A DNA stretch of 64,000 nucleotides from Natronorubrum thiooxidans (GTDB lineage Archaea; Halobacteriota; Halobacteria; Halobacteriales; Natrialbaceae): contig NZ_FTNR01000015.1 of NCBI RefSeq assembly GCF_900156475.1, forward strand, positions 46,766 through 110,765, read 5' to 3'. Positions 53,245 to 62,573 of the stretch are shown piece after piece. The notes beneath the pieces are model-generated. The model saw nothing but the letters and a program-made list of their open reading frames with translations, was not told the origin of the DNA and did not search any database. The first letter of the stretch is position 1. Each line of letters opens with the position of its first letter. The position numbers were made by a program, and so were the translations under genes.

Positions 53245-54674
53245 TACATTTGTCTCAGATTGTACTTTTTCTTTAAGTCTTTTAGAGACTTAGAACTGGT
53301 CGGGATACCTTGAACATCAGCATCTGGATGGTTTCGTGCTGAATCTGCGAATAATTGCACTCGCTCTAGTTCTTTTTGAATCATATTTCGCTCTGTCTTG
53401 AACTGCGTATCATCGAGTAGTTCCGGGCGAACTCGATTCGGTGGGGCTACAATAAAATCATGGATGACTGCATACTGCTTTCCAGGATACTGTCGAAGAA
53501 TTCGACCTCGTCGCTGAATAAATTGACGAGGATTTGATGAGCTTGCTAGAATATATGCAGTTTGCGTCGCCGGAACATCAACCCCCTCGTCTAAACACCG
53601 AATCGCAACAAGTGCCTGCAGATCACCATTCTCGAACTGGTTGAGCAAATCTTCTCGTTCATTTTGTGACTCACGAGCCGTGAATCGATTAACTCGAAGG
53701 CCAATATCATCACGAAGTAACTCAACAGTAGCATCGACATGTCGCTTTGTGTCTCCCGTCAATTCGTCTTCAACAGATCCATCTCCACAATATACAAGTG
53801 TGTGATTGAGCGAATTTTGATATTGAATCAGATCCTGTAGTTTATAGAGCTTCTCTCGTGCGGTCCCTATGAGTCGTGCTCTTTTGAAAAGTGCGTGTTT
53901 CAGCGTTGTATTCCCTTGAAGATCTGCATCGCCAAGATCCTTGTTCATTCGAGAGGCTAATCGGGCAATCGTTGTTGAAAGGGCCTCATACTTTTCAGCT
54001 TCTTCCGGTGTTAACTCTATAATGTGTGGTATATAATAATACTCGCAAAGAGCACCATTTTCGATCGCTTCCGAGAGTGAATATTCGAATACGATGCCAT
54101 CCCCAAAGTACGAAAATAATTCTTCAGTTCCTTCATCGTCATACCAGCGGTTTGGTGTTGCTGACAGTCCGAGACGAAGATCAATTGCTTCAGGAAGTGA
54201 TCCGAGATGCTGGGGCGCCCCCAGATGATGTACTTCATCTGCAATGAGCATCTTCTCGATCCGGTTGAGCCGAGACAAGGCCTTTTGGAATGGTGTCATC
54301 GCAAAGGTAGCATGCGTCGTTATAACCACAAGAGACTCTCGAACGCCCATATTAAATTCCATGAATTCGCGTTCGAGTTGTTCTTGCCATTGAGAACGGG
54401 ATTTATACGCGAGGATAGGTTCTACACCGAAGTCACGAACATCCTCTGCCCATTGATCGACAAGGTGCTGGTAGGGTACAGCAATAATAAGTGCAAGCTG
54501 ATCGTCCAGATGTTCTGCAACTTGGCTAGCAGTAAGCAGTGAAGTTACTGTCTTTCCAGTTCCAGTGGCCATATTATAAATCCCTTTGCCGTTAGATTTT
54601 AACCACGCTGTTACAGCCTTACTCTGATAGGGGCGAGCTTCCACCCAGTCTGGAGCTTGGAGTTGGTCTGTCAC
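53244..54674 (-). CDS. SF2 DEAD/DEAH-type helicase of the DndD-like module
   Basis: 476 aa, close to a bare two-RecA-domain helicase. Q-like start EARPYQSKAVTAW; motif I ATGTGKT (36-42); DEVHH (146-150); SAT (171-173); later EGVDVPATQ and QRRGRILRQ (motif VI). This set is typical of the ComFA/UvrB/restriction-helicase group. No nuclease or extra domain. The stop overlaps the start of the 72-aa gene and the McrC gene ends 37 bp upstream. It would supply DNA translocation for the DndD-like module. Confidence 0.85.
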   Translation of the reverse strand: MTDQLQAPDWVEARPYQSKAVTAWLKSNGKGIYNMATGTGKTVTSLLTASQVAEHLDDQLALIIAVPYQHLVDQWAEDVRDFGVEPILAYKSRSQWQEQLEREFMEFNMGVRESLVVITTHATFAMTPFQKALSRLNRIEKMLIADEVHHLGAPQHLGSLPEAIDLRLGLSATPNRWYDDEGTEELFSYFGDGIVFEYSLSEAIENGALCEYYYIPHIIELTPEEAEKYEALSTTIARLASRMNKDLGDADLQGNTTLKHALFKRARLIGTAREKLYKLQDLIQYQNSLNHTLVYCGDGSVEDELTGDTKRHVDATVELLRDDIGLRVNRFTARESQNEREDLLNQFENGDLQALVAIRCLDEGVDVPATQTAYILASSSNPRQFIQRRGRILRQYPGKQYAVIHDFIVAPPNRVRPELLDDTQFKTERNMIQKELERVQLFADSARNHPDADVQGIPTSSKSLKDLKKKYNLRQM

Positions 54675-54711
54675 AAATCATCACTTTGTATTAGTAGTTG
54701 CATTCCTTTTC

Positions 54712-55995
54712 CTATATTTGATCTTTACCCGAAGCCGGTATATTCTCACTCAGTGATTTTTCGATCGCTTCCCAAAGCTGTTGCTTGACTAGCCTCTTAA
54801 ACTCGCTGTATGTTTCACTGTTTCGTCCGGTAGGCAATTCAATTATTTTTGTCTCGAGCCCATTCTTTAATTCGCATCCACCTTCTTTAGATACCAATCG
54901 ATCTGGATATATGAGCGCTCCTGGACACATATGTGTATTTTGATAGGCAGCGATCTGGTAAAAATCCTGATTTTGTGGTTTGCCAGTTTTCCACTTTGCA
55001 TCGCCGACAAACTGGATATTCTGATCCGCATCTCGGAGTGCAATATCAGGCTTAATATCAACATCATAACTGCCACTCGCAAGTAGACTGCCAGTTTGTT
55101 CCTGAATGAGGGCGCGATATTCTGTAAGGTCAGATACGATGTCGGTGAATGCATTCTCAACTACCTTTTCAAATATTGTATTCATGTTTACAAGGAGGGA
55201 GAACGCCATGTTATGACCACTACGGAAATCTTCGACAAATGAATTCATTATCACCATTTCTACTAATCGAAGAATATCTTTGTAATGAGCCGTAAGCCGC
55301 GATACGTCGAGTGTTTTTACCTGTTGTACGGTTATTGGAGTGAGAGTGACCCGCTTTTGTAATCGCTGTTCATATCGACCAAGGCGCCTCGCCAGTGTGC
55401 TATCCGTGAGATAGGGTGTTAATAATGATGCGGCGTACAGGAGCGCGCGATTGAGGGGTATATCGTGTGTTAATTCGTCGTACGTACATTCGAACTTCGT
55501 TGTTGTACTTGGATGCTGTTGAAGTTGTTGATGAATATTCAAACGCCCACGGAGATAACGCTCGCTAGTAGAGACGGTGTGATACCCTTTTGCAAGACCC
55601 TGTCTGAACACTCGTTCTAGTTCAGTTTCAAAAAGCGTTGCAATTGCCTCAATAAAATTAGGACCCTCTGCGATTAGGGTTCGTTGTTCATATGTATTAC
55701 TTTCTACACCATACGCATATCGCAATAAGTAGAGAAGATTTGCCCCTTCCACTTTTGGAAGGATTTCGATAGTAGGACCGTCTGGAAATGAGATCACACC
55801 TACATATTGTCTAGATTTTAGTTTTACTTTTTGTGAGGAAGTGTGGACAACATCAATACGTGGTGATGACACATTAAATTCTGTCCGAAGTGTTTGAAGA
55901 TCTCGTGACGAGAGCTTCAATGGTTTTGTTTCGCTATGCTCTCTAAGAGAAATGTCATATATCCCCCCTGAATCTTTCTGTACGAAGTTACTCAT
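54712..55995 (-). CDS. mcrC: McrC-like nuclease subunit of a McrBC system
   Basis: 427 aa. N-terminal domain with the McrC pattern YVGVISFPDGPTIEILPKV...LLRYAYG; middle helical region YLRGRLNI...YDELTHDIPLNRALLYAA typical of McrC; C-terminal PD-(D/E)xK nuclease with KPDIAL (315-320) and VGDAKWK (330-336), where Asp replaces Glu as in other McrC proteins. McrC binds the McrB ring, stimulates its GTPase and cuts DNA. It overlaps the McrB stop by 8 bp. All active-site residues are visible. Confidence 0.9.
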   Translation of the reverse strand: MSNFVQKDSGGIYDISLREHSETKPLKLSSRDLQTLRTEFNVSSPRIDVVHTSSQKVKLKSRQYVGVISFPDGPTIEILPKVEGANLLYLLRYAYGVESNTYEQRTLIAEGPNFIEAIATLFETELERVFRQGLAKGYHTVSTSERYLRGRLNIHQQLQQHPSTTTKFECTYDELTHDIPLNRALLYAASLLTPYLTDSTLARRLGRYEQRLQKRVTLTPITVQQVKTLDVSRLTAHYKDILRLVEMVIMNSFVEDFRSGHNMAFSLLVNMNTIFEKVVENAFTDIVSDLTEYRALIQEQTGSLLASGSYDVDIKPDIALRDADQNIQFVGDAKWKTGKPQNQDFYQIAAYQNTHMCPGALIYPDRLVSKEGGCELKNGLETKIIELPTGRNSETYSEFKRLVKQQLWEAIEKSLSENIPASGKDQI

Positions 55996-57883
55996 GCTTG
56001 TTAGTATTTATCTGGCTAGATTGTTTCCTCAGAAGTTCTGGTATGTTTTGATCGGTCAGTTTTATTAGAAAGATTGCAAGTTCGTGTGGTGAAAAGTCAC
56101 GTATTTCCTCCGTCTTCCAATTGATTAAATGTTCCCCTTCACCTGCAAACAGATCCTCACGGATTCGATCAAACTGACTATAGTAATATTCTTCTAGCAA
56201 TGGCAGAATTTCGTACTGCCACGTATCTGCAATAGCAGTTTCATCTTCAAGGTTTAACAAATAAGTATGACCAATCTGTTTGCCCTTATCCATATCTGGC
56301 GACTCGAGAATACGACTATTGAGTTGCTTGATCCCGAGAATAGAGAGTGCCCGTAATGCCGTCTCGAGCTCAGTTTCCGGCGAAAGAGCGTTGATCGCAG
56401 TGTCTATGTCTTCGTCGAACCCATTTTTATCTAAAAGTAACGAGTAATCTGGTGTAAATGACAAAAATCGAAATCGGCGGCGAATAGCAGTATCCACCAA
56501 CGCAATTGATCGATCGGCAGTGTTCATTGTTCCAATTAGGTAGAGGTTCGGCGGGATACTAAACGGCTTTCCAGAGTGAGCAAGGTCTGTTACGGTATGG
56601 TTTGTTTCATCAATGCGCTTATCAGCTTCGAGTATAGTAATTAATTCTCCAAATATTTGTGAAAGATTCCCTCGATTAAGTTCATCAATAATAAGAACGT
56701 ATCTCGGCACTTCTTTTGATGACTTGCTATCCTCGTATGCGCTGATCGCATCTTCGCAGATATCTCGAAAAATCCCTTTTTGAATGGAGTATTCGACTGA
56801 ACCATCGGCACCCGATTTTGCAGTCAAGCCTTCAACGAAATCTTCATAAGAAAATGATGGATGGAAGGTTACTGTCCGAATTTGATCAGTTGTTGCACGA
56901 ATGGTATCTTGCTGTGCAACCCACCATTGTGCAAACCGTTGCGCAGTATACGTCTTACTCGTCCCAGGTGGTCCATAGAAAACCAATTGCTTTGTCTTCT
57001 GTAACTGTCGCTCAATGCGTGAGGCCTCTTTTGGAGGCTCTGGAGGGTCAATATACGATGGAGTTTCAGATGGGTCTGTATCCCCTTCGTCGGGAAATCT
57101 AATCGTATATGCTCCCTGGTTTAGAATTTTGAACTTCTCTGCTGTGAAATTCATCTGGAAGTCACACCGTTGTTGCAGATCGCGAATGAGAACGACAAAG
57201 AGTGTCTCGGACCCAGACAAATCTTCGAGGTGGCCTGCTCTGAGCTCTACTGCTAGTGTTGCTAATCGAGGCTGAAAGTCCTTATAAAGATCGACGAGTT
57301 GTTTCAACTTCGCCGCAGCTTCCCAGGAAAGAGTTGCTTCAACTTCTAATTCTTCAAGTGCGTCAGTCCATCCTCCAATAACGGCATCCGCAGGCTGCTG
57401 GATAAGCCATTCTTCTTGATTCGTCTCTTGAAGACGATTTCTAACATCCACATATGCGTCACCAACTGTTTCATAAGCTGGACCCTCTTTTTGGATTTTA
57501 GCATCATCAACAATCGTATTATAATCTTCTTGATTGATTTTGGTTATTTTATTTCGGTCGGAGAAGTCCGTCTTGAGAGTGTTTTCAATAGCGCCGAGTG
57601 CAATAGGTTCGATCTCGTCATACTCTTCGATTGTCACTCTGTAATGCGTAGCGCCGTCGTGTTCTTCAGATGTGATGGCACCAATCTCGCCTTTTGCGTA
57701 AAATTGGTTATTTTTAAGATAGACGAATCGAGCGCAGTCTTCGGCTTCGATGAGTTGTAGAGACTCAGGTGTCCCTTCTCGAAAACTGTATACTTCACTT
57801 GGATCGTCGTTATATTCACTATTTTCCACCCGAAGAATGAACCACCTCTCTGCTTCTATTCCAGAGTTATTCAATTTGATCAC
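55988..57883 (-). CDS. mcrB: McrB-like GTPase with N-terminal EVE-like reader domain
   Basis: 631 aa. Residues about 12-95 (RWFILRVENS...YSFREG...ARFVYLKNNQFYAKGEIGAI...YRVTIEEYDEIEP) look like an EVE/PUA-type modified-base reader. A helical linker follows, then the AAA+ GTPase: Walker A GPPGTSKT (304-311), VTFHPSFSYEDFVEGL, Walker B LIIDELNRGN (397-406) and the McrB GTP-specificity loop MNTADRS (453-459). McrB rings translocate DNA containing modified cytosine and activate McrC. The reader domain suggests recognition of a bulky modified base rather than plain 5mC. Confidence 0.9.
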   Translation of the reverse strand: MIKLNNSGIEAERWFILRVENSEYNDDPSEVYSFREGTPESLQLIEAEDCARFVYLKNNQFYAKGEIGAITSEEHDGATHYRVTIEEYDEIEPIALGAIENTLKTDFSDRNKITKINQEDYNTIVDDAKIQKEGPAYETVGDAYVDVRNRLQETNQEEWLIQQPADAVIGGWTDALEELEVEATLSWEAAAKLKQLVDLYKDFQPRLATLAVELRAGHLEDLSGSETLFVVLIRDLQQRCDFQMNFTAEKFKILNQGAYTIRFPDEGDTDPSETPSYIDPPEPPKEASRIERQLQKTKQLVFYGPPGTSKTYTAQRFAQWWVAQQDTIRATTDQIRTVTFHPSFSYEDFVEGLTAKSGADGSVEYSIQKGIFRDICEDAISAYEDSKSSKEVPRYVLIIDELNRGNLSQIFGELITILEADKRIDETNHTVTDLAHSGKPFSIPPNLYLIGTMNTADRSIALVDTAIRRRFRFLSFTPDYSLLLDKNGFDEDIDTAINALSPETELETALRALSILGIKQLNSRILESPDMDKGKQIGHTYLLNLEDETAIADTWQYEILPLLEEYYYSQFDRIREDLFAGEGEHLINWKTEEIRDFSPHELAIFLIKLTDQNIPELLRKQSSQINTNKHE

Positions 57884-58118
57884 CTCTGAATTGTAATGGT
57901 AGCATCCTGATTCTTTTGGTTGTCCTACTCTCGGGCATTATCCGAATTAGCCTTGCTAGAAGGACTTCGAGAAGACTATTGACACCAACTATGGGTTGAA
58001 TTGAGAGTACTGTTCACACTATCGATAACCTCTGTTTTTTTGAACTCAGTGTCCCTAAATCAGACAGGGGCATATTTAACAAATATCACCTCAAACCAAA
58101 GCAGTTCGATACTTTTTA

Positions 58119-59030
58119 TCACCGATAGTCGTCGAAAGTCCGTTGTTCAATGAACGGGTCAAAATTCGAAACTATGATATCAGTAGCACCAATGTTTGTA
58201 CGCTGCGTTTCATCGCTATTGATTCGACGCTCACCATTGATCGTGGTGATCCGAAACTCTTCATAAAAATCTTCATGTTCGACATAAAACTTCTCTGCTG
58301 ATGGTCCATTTGTAATAAGCACATCAGTCCCACGACGATTCAATTCTAGGGCTAATTCTCTCAATTCGATCTGTTCCTCTTCGCCAAAGCCACTAGGATC
58401 ATACTGATTGAATTGTGCAGTTTTAGACTCTTCTGGATAAGGAGGGTCAAAGAACACAAGATCATTCTCGTCGGCGTGTTTCCCAACATAGTTAAAATCT
58501 TTAGAAGTGATGGTCGTATTCTTAAGAACTTGATAGCCTTTTCGAATCTGGCCCTCAATATTGGAAATTCTGGTCCACTTCGAGCCCATCGGTACATTAA
58601 ATTCACCATCTCTATTAGTCCGGTATAGACTGTTCCAACAAGTTCTGTTGAGAAATAACATTAGTACTGCTTCGCGGAACTGGTCACGGCATTCTCCTGA
58701 GTCTGTTCGCAGCGAATTGAATTCATTGCGGTACTCATAATAGATCTCTTTTTGTTCTTCTTGTACCAGATTTTCAAGTTCGTGATCGAACTCACGGTTT
58801 TCTTCGATGATACGCTCTGGATAATCTCTGACTTGCCGATAAAAATTCATCAGGCGCGAATTGATGTCATTGATATACCCGTTTGCGGGTTCGAGTGAAA
58901 AAAATACTGCTCCGCCGCCGAAGAAAGGCTCATAGTAGGTATCGAACCTGTTTTTTGGAGGGAGACGGCGCAGAATGTCATCTAATAAATGTCGCTTGCC
59001 GCCGGCCCACGAGAGTATTGGTTCCGCCAT
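58119..59030 (-). CDS. Dam-type N6-adenine DNA methyltransferase (D12 class)
   Basis: 303 aa. SAM-binding motif ILSWAGGKRHLLDDI at the N-terminus, FFGGGAVFFSLEP (motif I region) and catalytic DPPY (195-198) in LVFFDPPYPEESK give the alpha-class arrangement of Dam/M.DpnIIA. All motifs are intact, so it should be active, probably on a short palindrome such as GATC. It lies 60 bp from the GHKL ATPase gene and 235 bp from mcrB. It may protect host DNA from a restriction activity of the island or mark DNA for another component. Confidence 0.9.
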   Translation of the reverse strand: MAEPILSWAGGKRHLLDDILRRLPPKNRFDTYYEPFFGGGAVFFSLEPANGYINDINSRLMNFYRQVRDYPERIIEENREFDHELENLVQEEQKEIYYEYRNEFNSLRTDSGECRDQFREAVLMLFLNRTCWNSLYRTNRDGEFNVPMGSKWTRISNIEGQIRKGYQVLKNTTITSKDFNYVGKHADENDLVFFDPPYPEESKTAQFNQYDPSGFGEEEQIELRELALELNRRGTDVLITNGPSAEKFYVEHEDFYEEFRITTINGERRINSDETQRTNIGATDIIVSNFDPFIEQRTFDDYR

Positions 59031-59090
59031 CTATTTAGAAGGAGTGACACCCAGAAAACTTAAAATCCACCATCTGCCGGGCATACACTA

Positions 59091-61055
59091 TCACTCAGAC
59101 AATTTTCCACTGGCAATCGAGTCAAATTGCAGTTCGAGTTCCTCCCAAATGATTTCGTCAACTGCATCGGTTTCGAGTTCAAGCAGTTGGCACAGTTCGG
59201 GACGTGAAACATCTAACACTTTTGCGCCACGTTCGTCATCAGAGTCCCCACCGAAGACAAGAAAGAGTTCGGCCGATTCATGTGTAATATTCTCTTCCTT
59301 AACTGTTTGACCTGTATGTACATGACCAATTCCATTCCCGTCGGATTGCCCTACTTCAATGAGTTCTGAATCGTTATCCATTTCAGCCGGTCTGAGAGGG
59401 ATATCTTTCGTGATACTATCTTGTTGAGAAGGGATGTCTCCCTCATGTTTCTCCATATACTCGCGATATCTCGGACGTTGCCACTCCTCCAGATTGTCAG
59501 GATAATAAACTCCGTGTTCGAGATGGACTCGAGCGAGTTCACTTATCCGGCCAGCTGCCTGGTGAGGGTTATCCAACACATCGTCTGTCGGCGAGTCCGT
59601 AACGGAGGCCAAGTTATCGATATTTCGGTTGCTCTCCTGAATAAGCTGACTCTCGTATGCAGGTTCCTCCCACGGTTCGAGAGACTCTACTCCGGAGATC
59701 CGGAGCTTCGCGTGAGAAGCTGCTTTTCGCCTGATTTCAGAAACTTGTGGCAGATCAGTATTTGGACGATGATGTGACACGACACGCTCACGGTCAGCAT
59801 AATCTAATCTGACGGGCTGTCCGTTGTTGATTGCAAATTCATGATCAGTATCGAAGGGTTCGACGAACGCCGTAGGGATCTTATCTGCGTCCAACTGATA
59901 GTAGTCTTGAACTGTCCGACGAACCCAATTGTAGACGCCTCGTGAATCCGCTGTACCTCGCATAATAGGATTATGCGGATCAATCGAAGACTTTTGTGTA
60001 TCCCAAGGTAACATTTGACCATCTCCAACTGTCTCGAGTTCCAGAATTACCTTGAGACGCTCATGTCGTGCGCTGAAGTTCTCTAATCGGTCTTTTCCGG
60101 CACCATAGCCACCTTTTTCGTTGCGGAGACACGATGCTACCTTCCGTTTTTGGCAATAAATATCCGTTCCGGCATTCTGGGAGTCTTTCTTTCTTAAGAG
60201 ACCAACGGTAATATGCAAAACCACTGGTTCTTCCATGTCTGGAGTCGTTACGGTTATATTTTCGAAACGGCGTGGATGGACCCCGTCAAATGGTGAAAAA
60301 GACCAGTCCGGGACCCCCTCTGGTTCAACAGGGACCCCGTTTACACGGATGGTGAGATCATATGTTGTCTCGTGAACCTGCTGTAGTTCGTCACAGAGAA
60401 AAAGATTGTATGCTTCGCCGAGCGTCTCACGGAGAAGAACACTGGTACTGTCATCCCATTCGTAATTTAAATCTTCAATTAGAAGTTCGGTAACTCCAGG
60501 TTCGATATCGGTTGTTTGGTTTATTGGAACGGTCCAATCGTGATCATCTTCGAACCAGTCTTCGGTTATCCGGTACGTCCAACCGGTATCAGCGTTTGTA
60601 GCACGAGATGATATTCGAAATGGAACGCCTAAGTTTACAAGACTCTTTTTAGCGCCAACGCCATATGTTCCTATTGACCCAGAAATAGACTCCTTAGCTG
60701 TATGGCCGAGGCCAAACAACATCGCTGCATCTTCTCTGGGAATACCGCCAGCATTGTCTCGTATACTCAAGGTTGTTGATTTGCCATTTTGATTTACCGA
60801 TATATCAATTGTCATACGGTCTTCTCGATTGCTTGTACGTTTCCAAGCGTCAAGCGCGTTATCGCAGAGCTCCAGGCAAGCGGTTTCCAGATTCACGTCA
60901 GATTTGAGTGCAGTGAGCGTGTCTTTCGTGGGGAGCAGCTGCGCCTGCTGAGATATAGTACTACTATGGCGCTGAGTCATCTCTTGTCGTATCACGTGAT
61001 CGTAGTCTAGATAAATGTTCGCCTTTTTTTCTGCTGACTCTGTTGAAATATTCAC
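59091..61055 (-). CDS. GHKL (MutL/MORC-like) ATPase of the defence island
   Basis: 654 aa (a start at residue 26 is possible). N-box ELCDNALDA (62-70), DNAGGI (100-105) and GTYGVGAKKS (129-138) define the ATP-binding fold shared by Hsp90, MutL and MORC proteins. Residues about 220-420 continue as an S5-like middle domain, and the C-terminal third is charged without known motif. MutL/MORC-type GHKL ATPases are known in prokaryotic restriction-modification gene clusters. It is the first gene of the minus-strand island, next to the Dam-type methylase. Confidence 0.85.
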   Translation of the reverse strand: MNISTESAEKKANIYLDYDHVIRQEMTQRHSSTISQQAQLLPTKDTLTALKSDVNLETACLELCDNALDAWKRTSNREDRMTIDISVNQNGKSTTLSIRDNAGGIPREDAAMLFGLGHTAKESISGSIGTYGVGAKKSLVNLGVPFRISSRATNADTGWTYRITEDWFEDDHDWTVPINQTTDIEPGVTELLIEDLNYEWDDSTSVLLRETLGEAYNLFLCDELQQVHETTYDLTIRVNGVPVEPEGVPDWSFSPFDGVHPRRFENITVTTPDMEEPVVLHITVGLLRKKDSQNAGTDIYCQKRKVASCLRNEKGGYGAGKDRLENFSARHERLKVILELETVGDGQMLPWDTQKSSIDPHNPIMRGTADSRGVYNWVRRTVQDYYQLDADKIPTAFVEPFDTDHEFAINNGQPVRLDYADRERVVSHHRPNTDLPQVSEIRRKAASHAKLRISGVESLEPWEEPAYESQLIQESNRNIDNLASVTDSPTDDVLDNPHQAAGRISELARVHLEHGVYYPDNLEEWQRPRYREYMEKHEGDIPSQQDSITKDIPLRPAEMDNDSELIEVGQSDGNGIGHVHTGQTVKEENITHESAELFLVFGGDSDDERGAKVLDVSRPELCQLLELETDAVDEIIWEELELQFDSIASGKLSE

Positions 61056-61197
61056 GAAACAACAAGTTGTTCATGCTAACTGTTAGTATAGCTGACCTGC
61101 CGAGTACTCGACAACATCCTTACGACTCTGGTGAATCGCATGACTGCGTAGACTTTGACCGTCAGAACTAGGGGTTGAAGCGGGAAACGGCTGCTCT

Positions 61198-61404
61198 ATG
61201 TCCAAAATTTCCCGCTTTACTCGGAAAGTACTAAAAGTGCTGTTGGTGGCCGAGGTGAATCCGCCGCCCCGCAGGATGGCGGCGGATTTGCTGACTCCGC
61301 CGTTGTTTCGCTCCATTGTCTGCGGATTTACTTGGAGAAGTCCTACCGCGAAGTGCTTGATCTTTTGAGCGAGATGCCACAAATATTGGCGGAGATCGGC
61401 CTTG
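61198..61404 (+). pseudogene. N-terminal fragment of a DDE transposase
   Basis: The frame from ATG 61198 reads MSKISRFTRKVLKVLLVAE, the typical start of haloarchaeal IS5-type transposases. After a frameshift the sequence continues as VSLHCLRIYLEKSYREVLDLLSEMPQILAEIGL. It stops at 61404, where an IS605-type right end begins, so only about 70 codons remain. Confidence 0.65.
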
Positions 61405-62080
61405 GTGACATCCTCCTCGCCGTTCACGGCGAGGCTTCCCTACCGCAGTTGGGATATTTATGATTTGCAGCTGCTCGCTTGTTCAGCGAACGTCCCCTGT
61501 CCACGACTCTGGTCGTGTTCTCCACGACGGAACAGGTTGACTACTGGACGTGCCACACGCCCGCTACTCCTATCCTCTGTAGATCGAGGATTCAGAGTTA
61601 CCTTTTCTGCTTGGTCTAACCGACGCCGAATGTTCTCCGCACCATTCGAATCGGCGTTCATCGCGGCCTCACACCCACGACAGACGTATAAGCCGCACTC
61701 AACACGGTTGGCGTCTCGTTTCTGCCACAACGCGAACACGTCTTTGACGTGTCTCGCTCGCTCACTATGACCACAGTGATACCTTCGGCTTTCGCCTTGT
61801 ATGTGAGTAAGTTCGTGAAGCGGTCGAATGCCCATCCGTGCAAGCCCTCGTTGCCACGGTCGCCCCAGTTCCGAGCCTCACCAGTCTCGTCGTCTTCGCG
61901 GATGCCTTCGAGGTTGCCGACAGCAATTGTCCCGATACCTCGTTCAACACACTCTGCAACGATGTGTTTCGGACGGCGTGTAGGTAGTGCGACCGACGCT
62001 CAGAACGCTTCTTGCGGAGTCTCAAGGCATTGTTCGAGCGAGACCTGCAGAAGCATCGTCAACTCCACGGCTTTGAGCAA
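61405..62080 (-). pseudogene. Degenerate TnpB element with right end
   Basis: The right end GTGACATCCTCCTCGCCG...(hairpin CCTCGCCG/CGGCGAGG) at 61405-61450 is followed on the minus strand by TnpB fragments in at least three frames: the KHIVAECVERGIGTIAVGNLE region, LHGWAFDRFTNLLTYKAKAEGITV with CSRCG, and CGLYVCRGCEAAMNADSNGAENIRRRL. Several frameshifts destroy the gene and the N-terminal half is absent. It is related to the TnpB fragment at 43548-44071. Confidence 0.75.
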
Positions 62081-62109
62081 GATGACGCCGGAGAGATAAT
62101 GAAAATGAG

Positions 62110-62472
62110 TTAGCGCTGCCAGTGACGCAAGTCACGAGCGATCGCAGTTGCTGTATCAGGATCAAAGCGAGTTTCGTTCTGTGTGAGCTTGTCTGCAATC
62201 GCATCCTCAACGTCGATATTCAGTTCATTGGCCATACTCAAACAGTAAATCATCACATCGGCTAGTTCTTCCCGAGACCGCTCCCGGAGGTCGTCGTCAT
62301 CGAGAATGCGATCTACAGAAACGTTATCATGCCATTGATAGAGTTCGACTAGTTCGCTCGCTTCGACCGAGATTGCCATCGCGAGGTTCTTTGGGGTGTG
62401 AAACTCTTCCCACTCTCGTTCGCCAATGAACTCGAGGTATCGATTCTGTAATTCGTTGATGTCCTCGGACAT
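62110..62472 (-). CDS. MazG-like nucleotide pyrophosphohydrolase
   Basis: 120 aa. The motif order of the short MazG/iMazG dCTPase-like family is intact: EFHTPKNLAMAISVEASELVELYQWH (ExxE with following E), SREELADVMIYCLSMANEL (ExxD), ending with KLTQNETRFD. It hydrolyses (d)NTPs to NMP and PPi, a house-cleaning or stress role. Short MazG genes occur next to defence genes and in proviruses. All four acidic metal ligands are visible. Confidence 0.88.
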   Translation of the reverse strand: MSEDINELQNRYLEFIGEREWEEFHTPKNLAMAISVEASELVELYQWHDNVSVDRILDDDDLRERSREELADVMIYCLSMANELNIDVEDAIADKLTQNETRFDPDTATAIARDLRHWQR

Positions 62473-62573
62473 GTGTCAGCCATCAAAACGCAGTCTAAAG
62501 AAAACAGCGAGAGGTTAGATAGCTCACTACCTGTCCAGTAGAGCTATGTTGTATGTCTTTGATTTCGTTAGGT

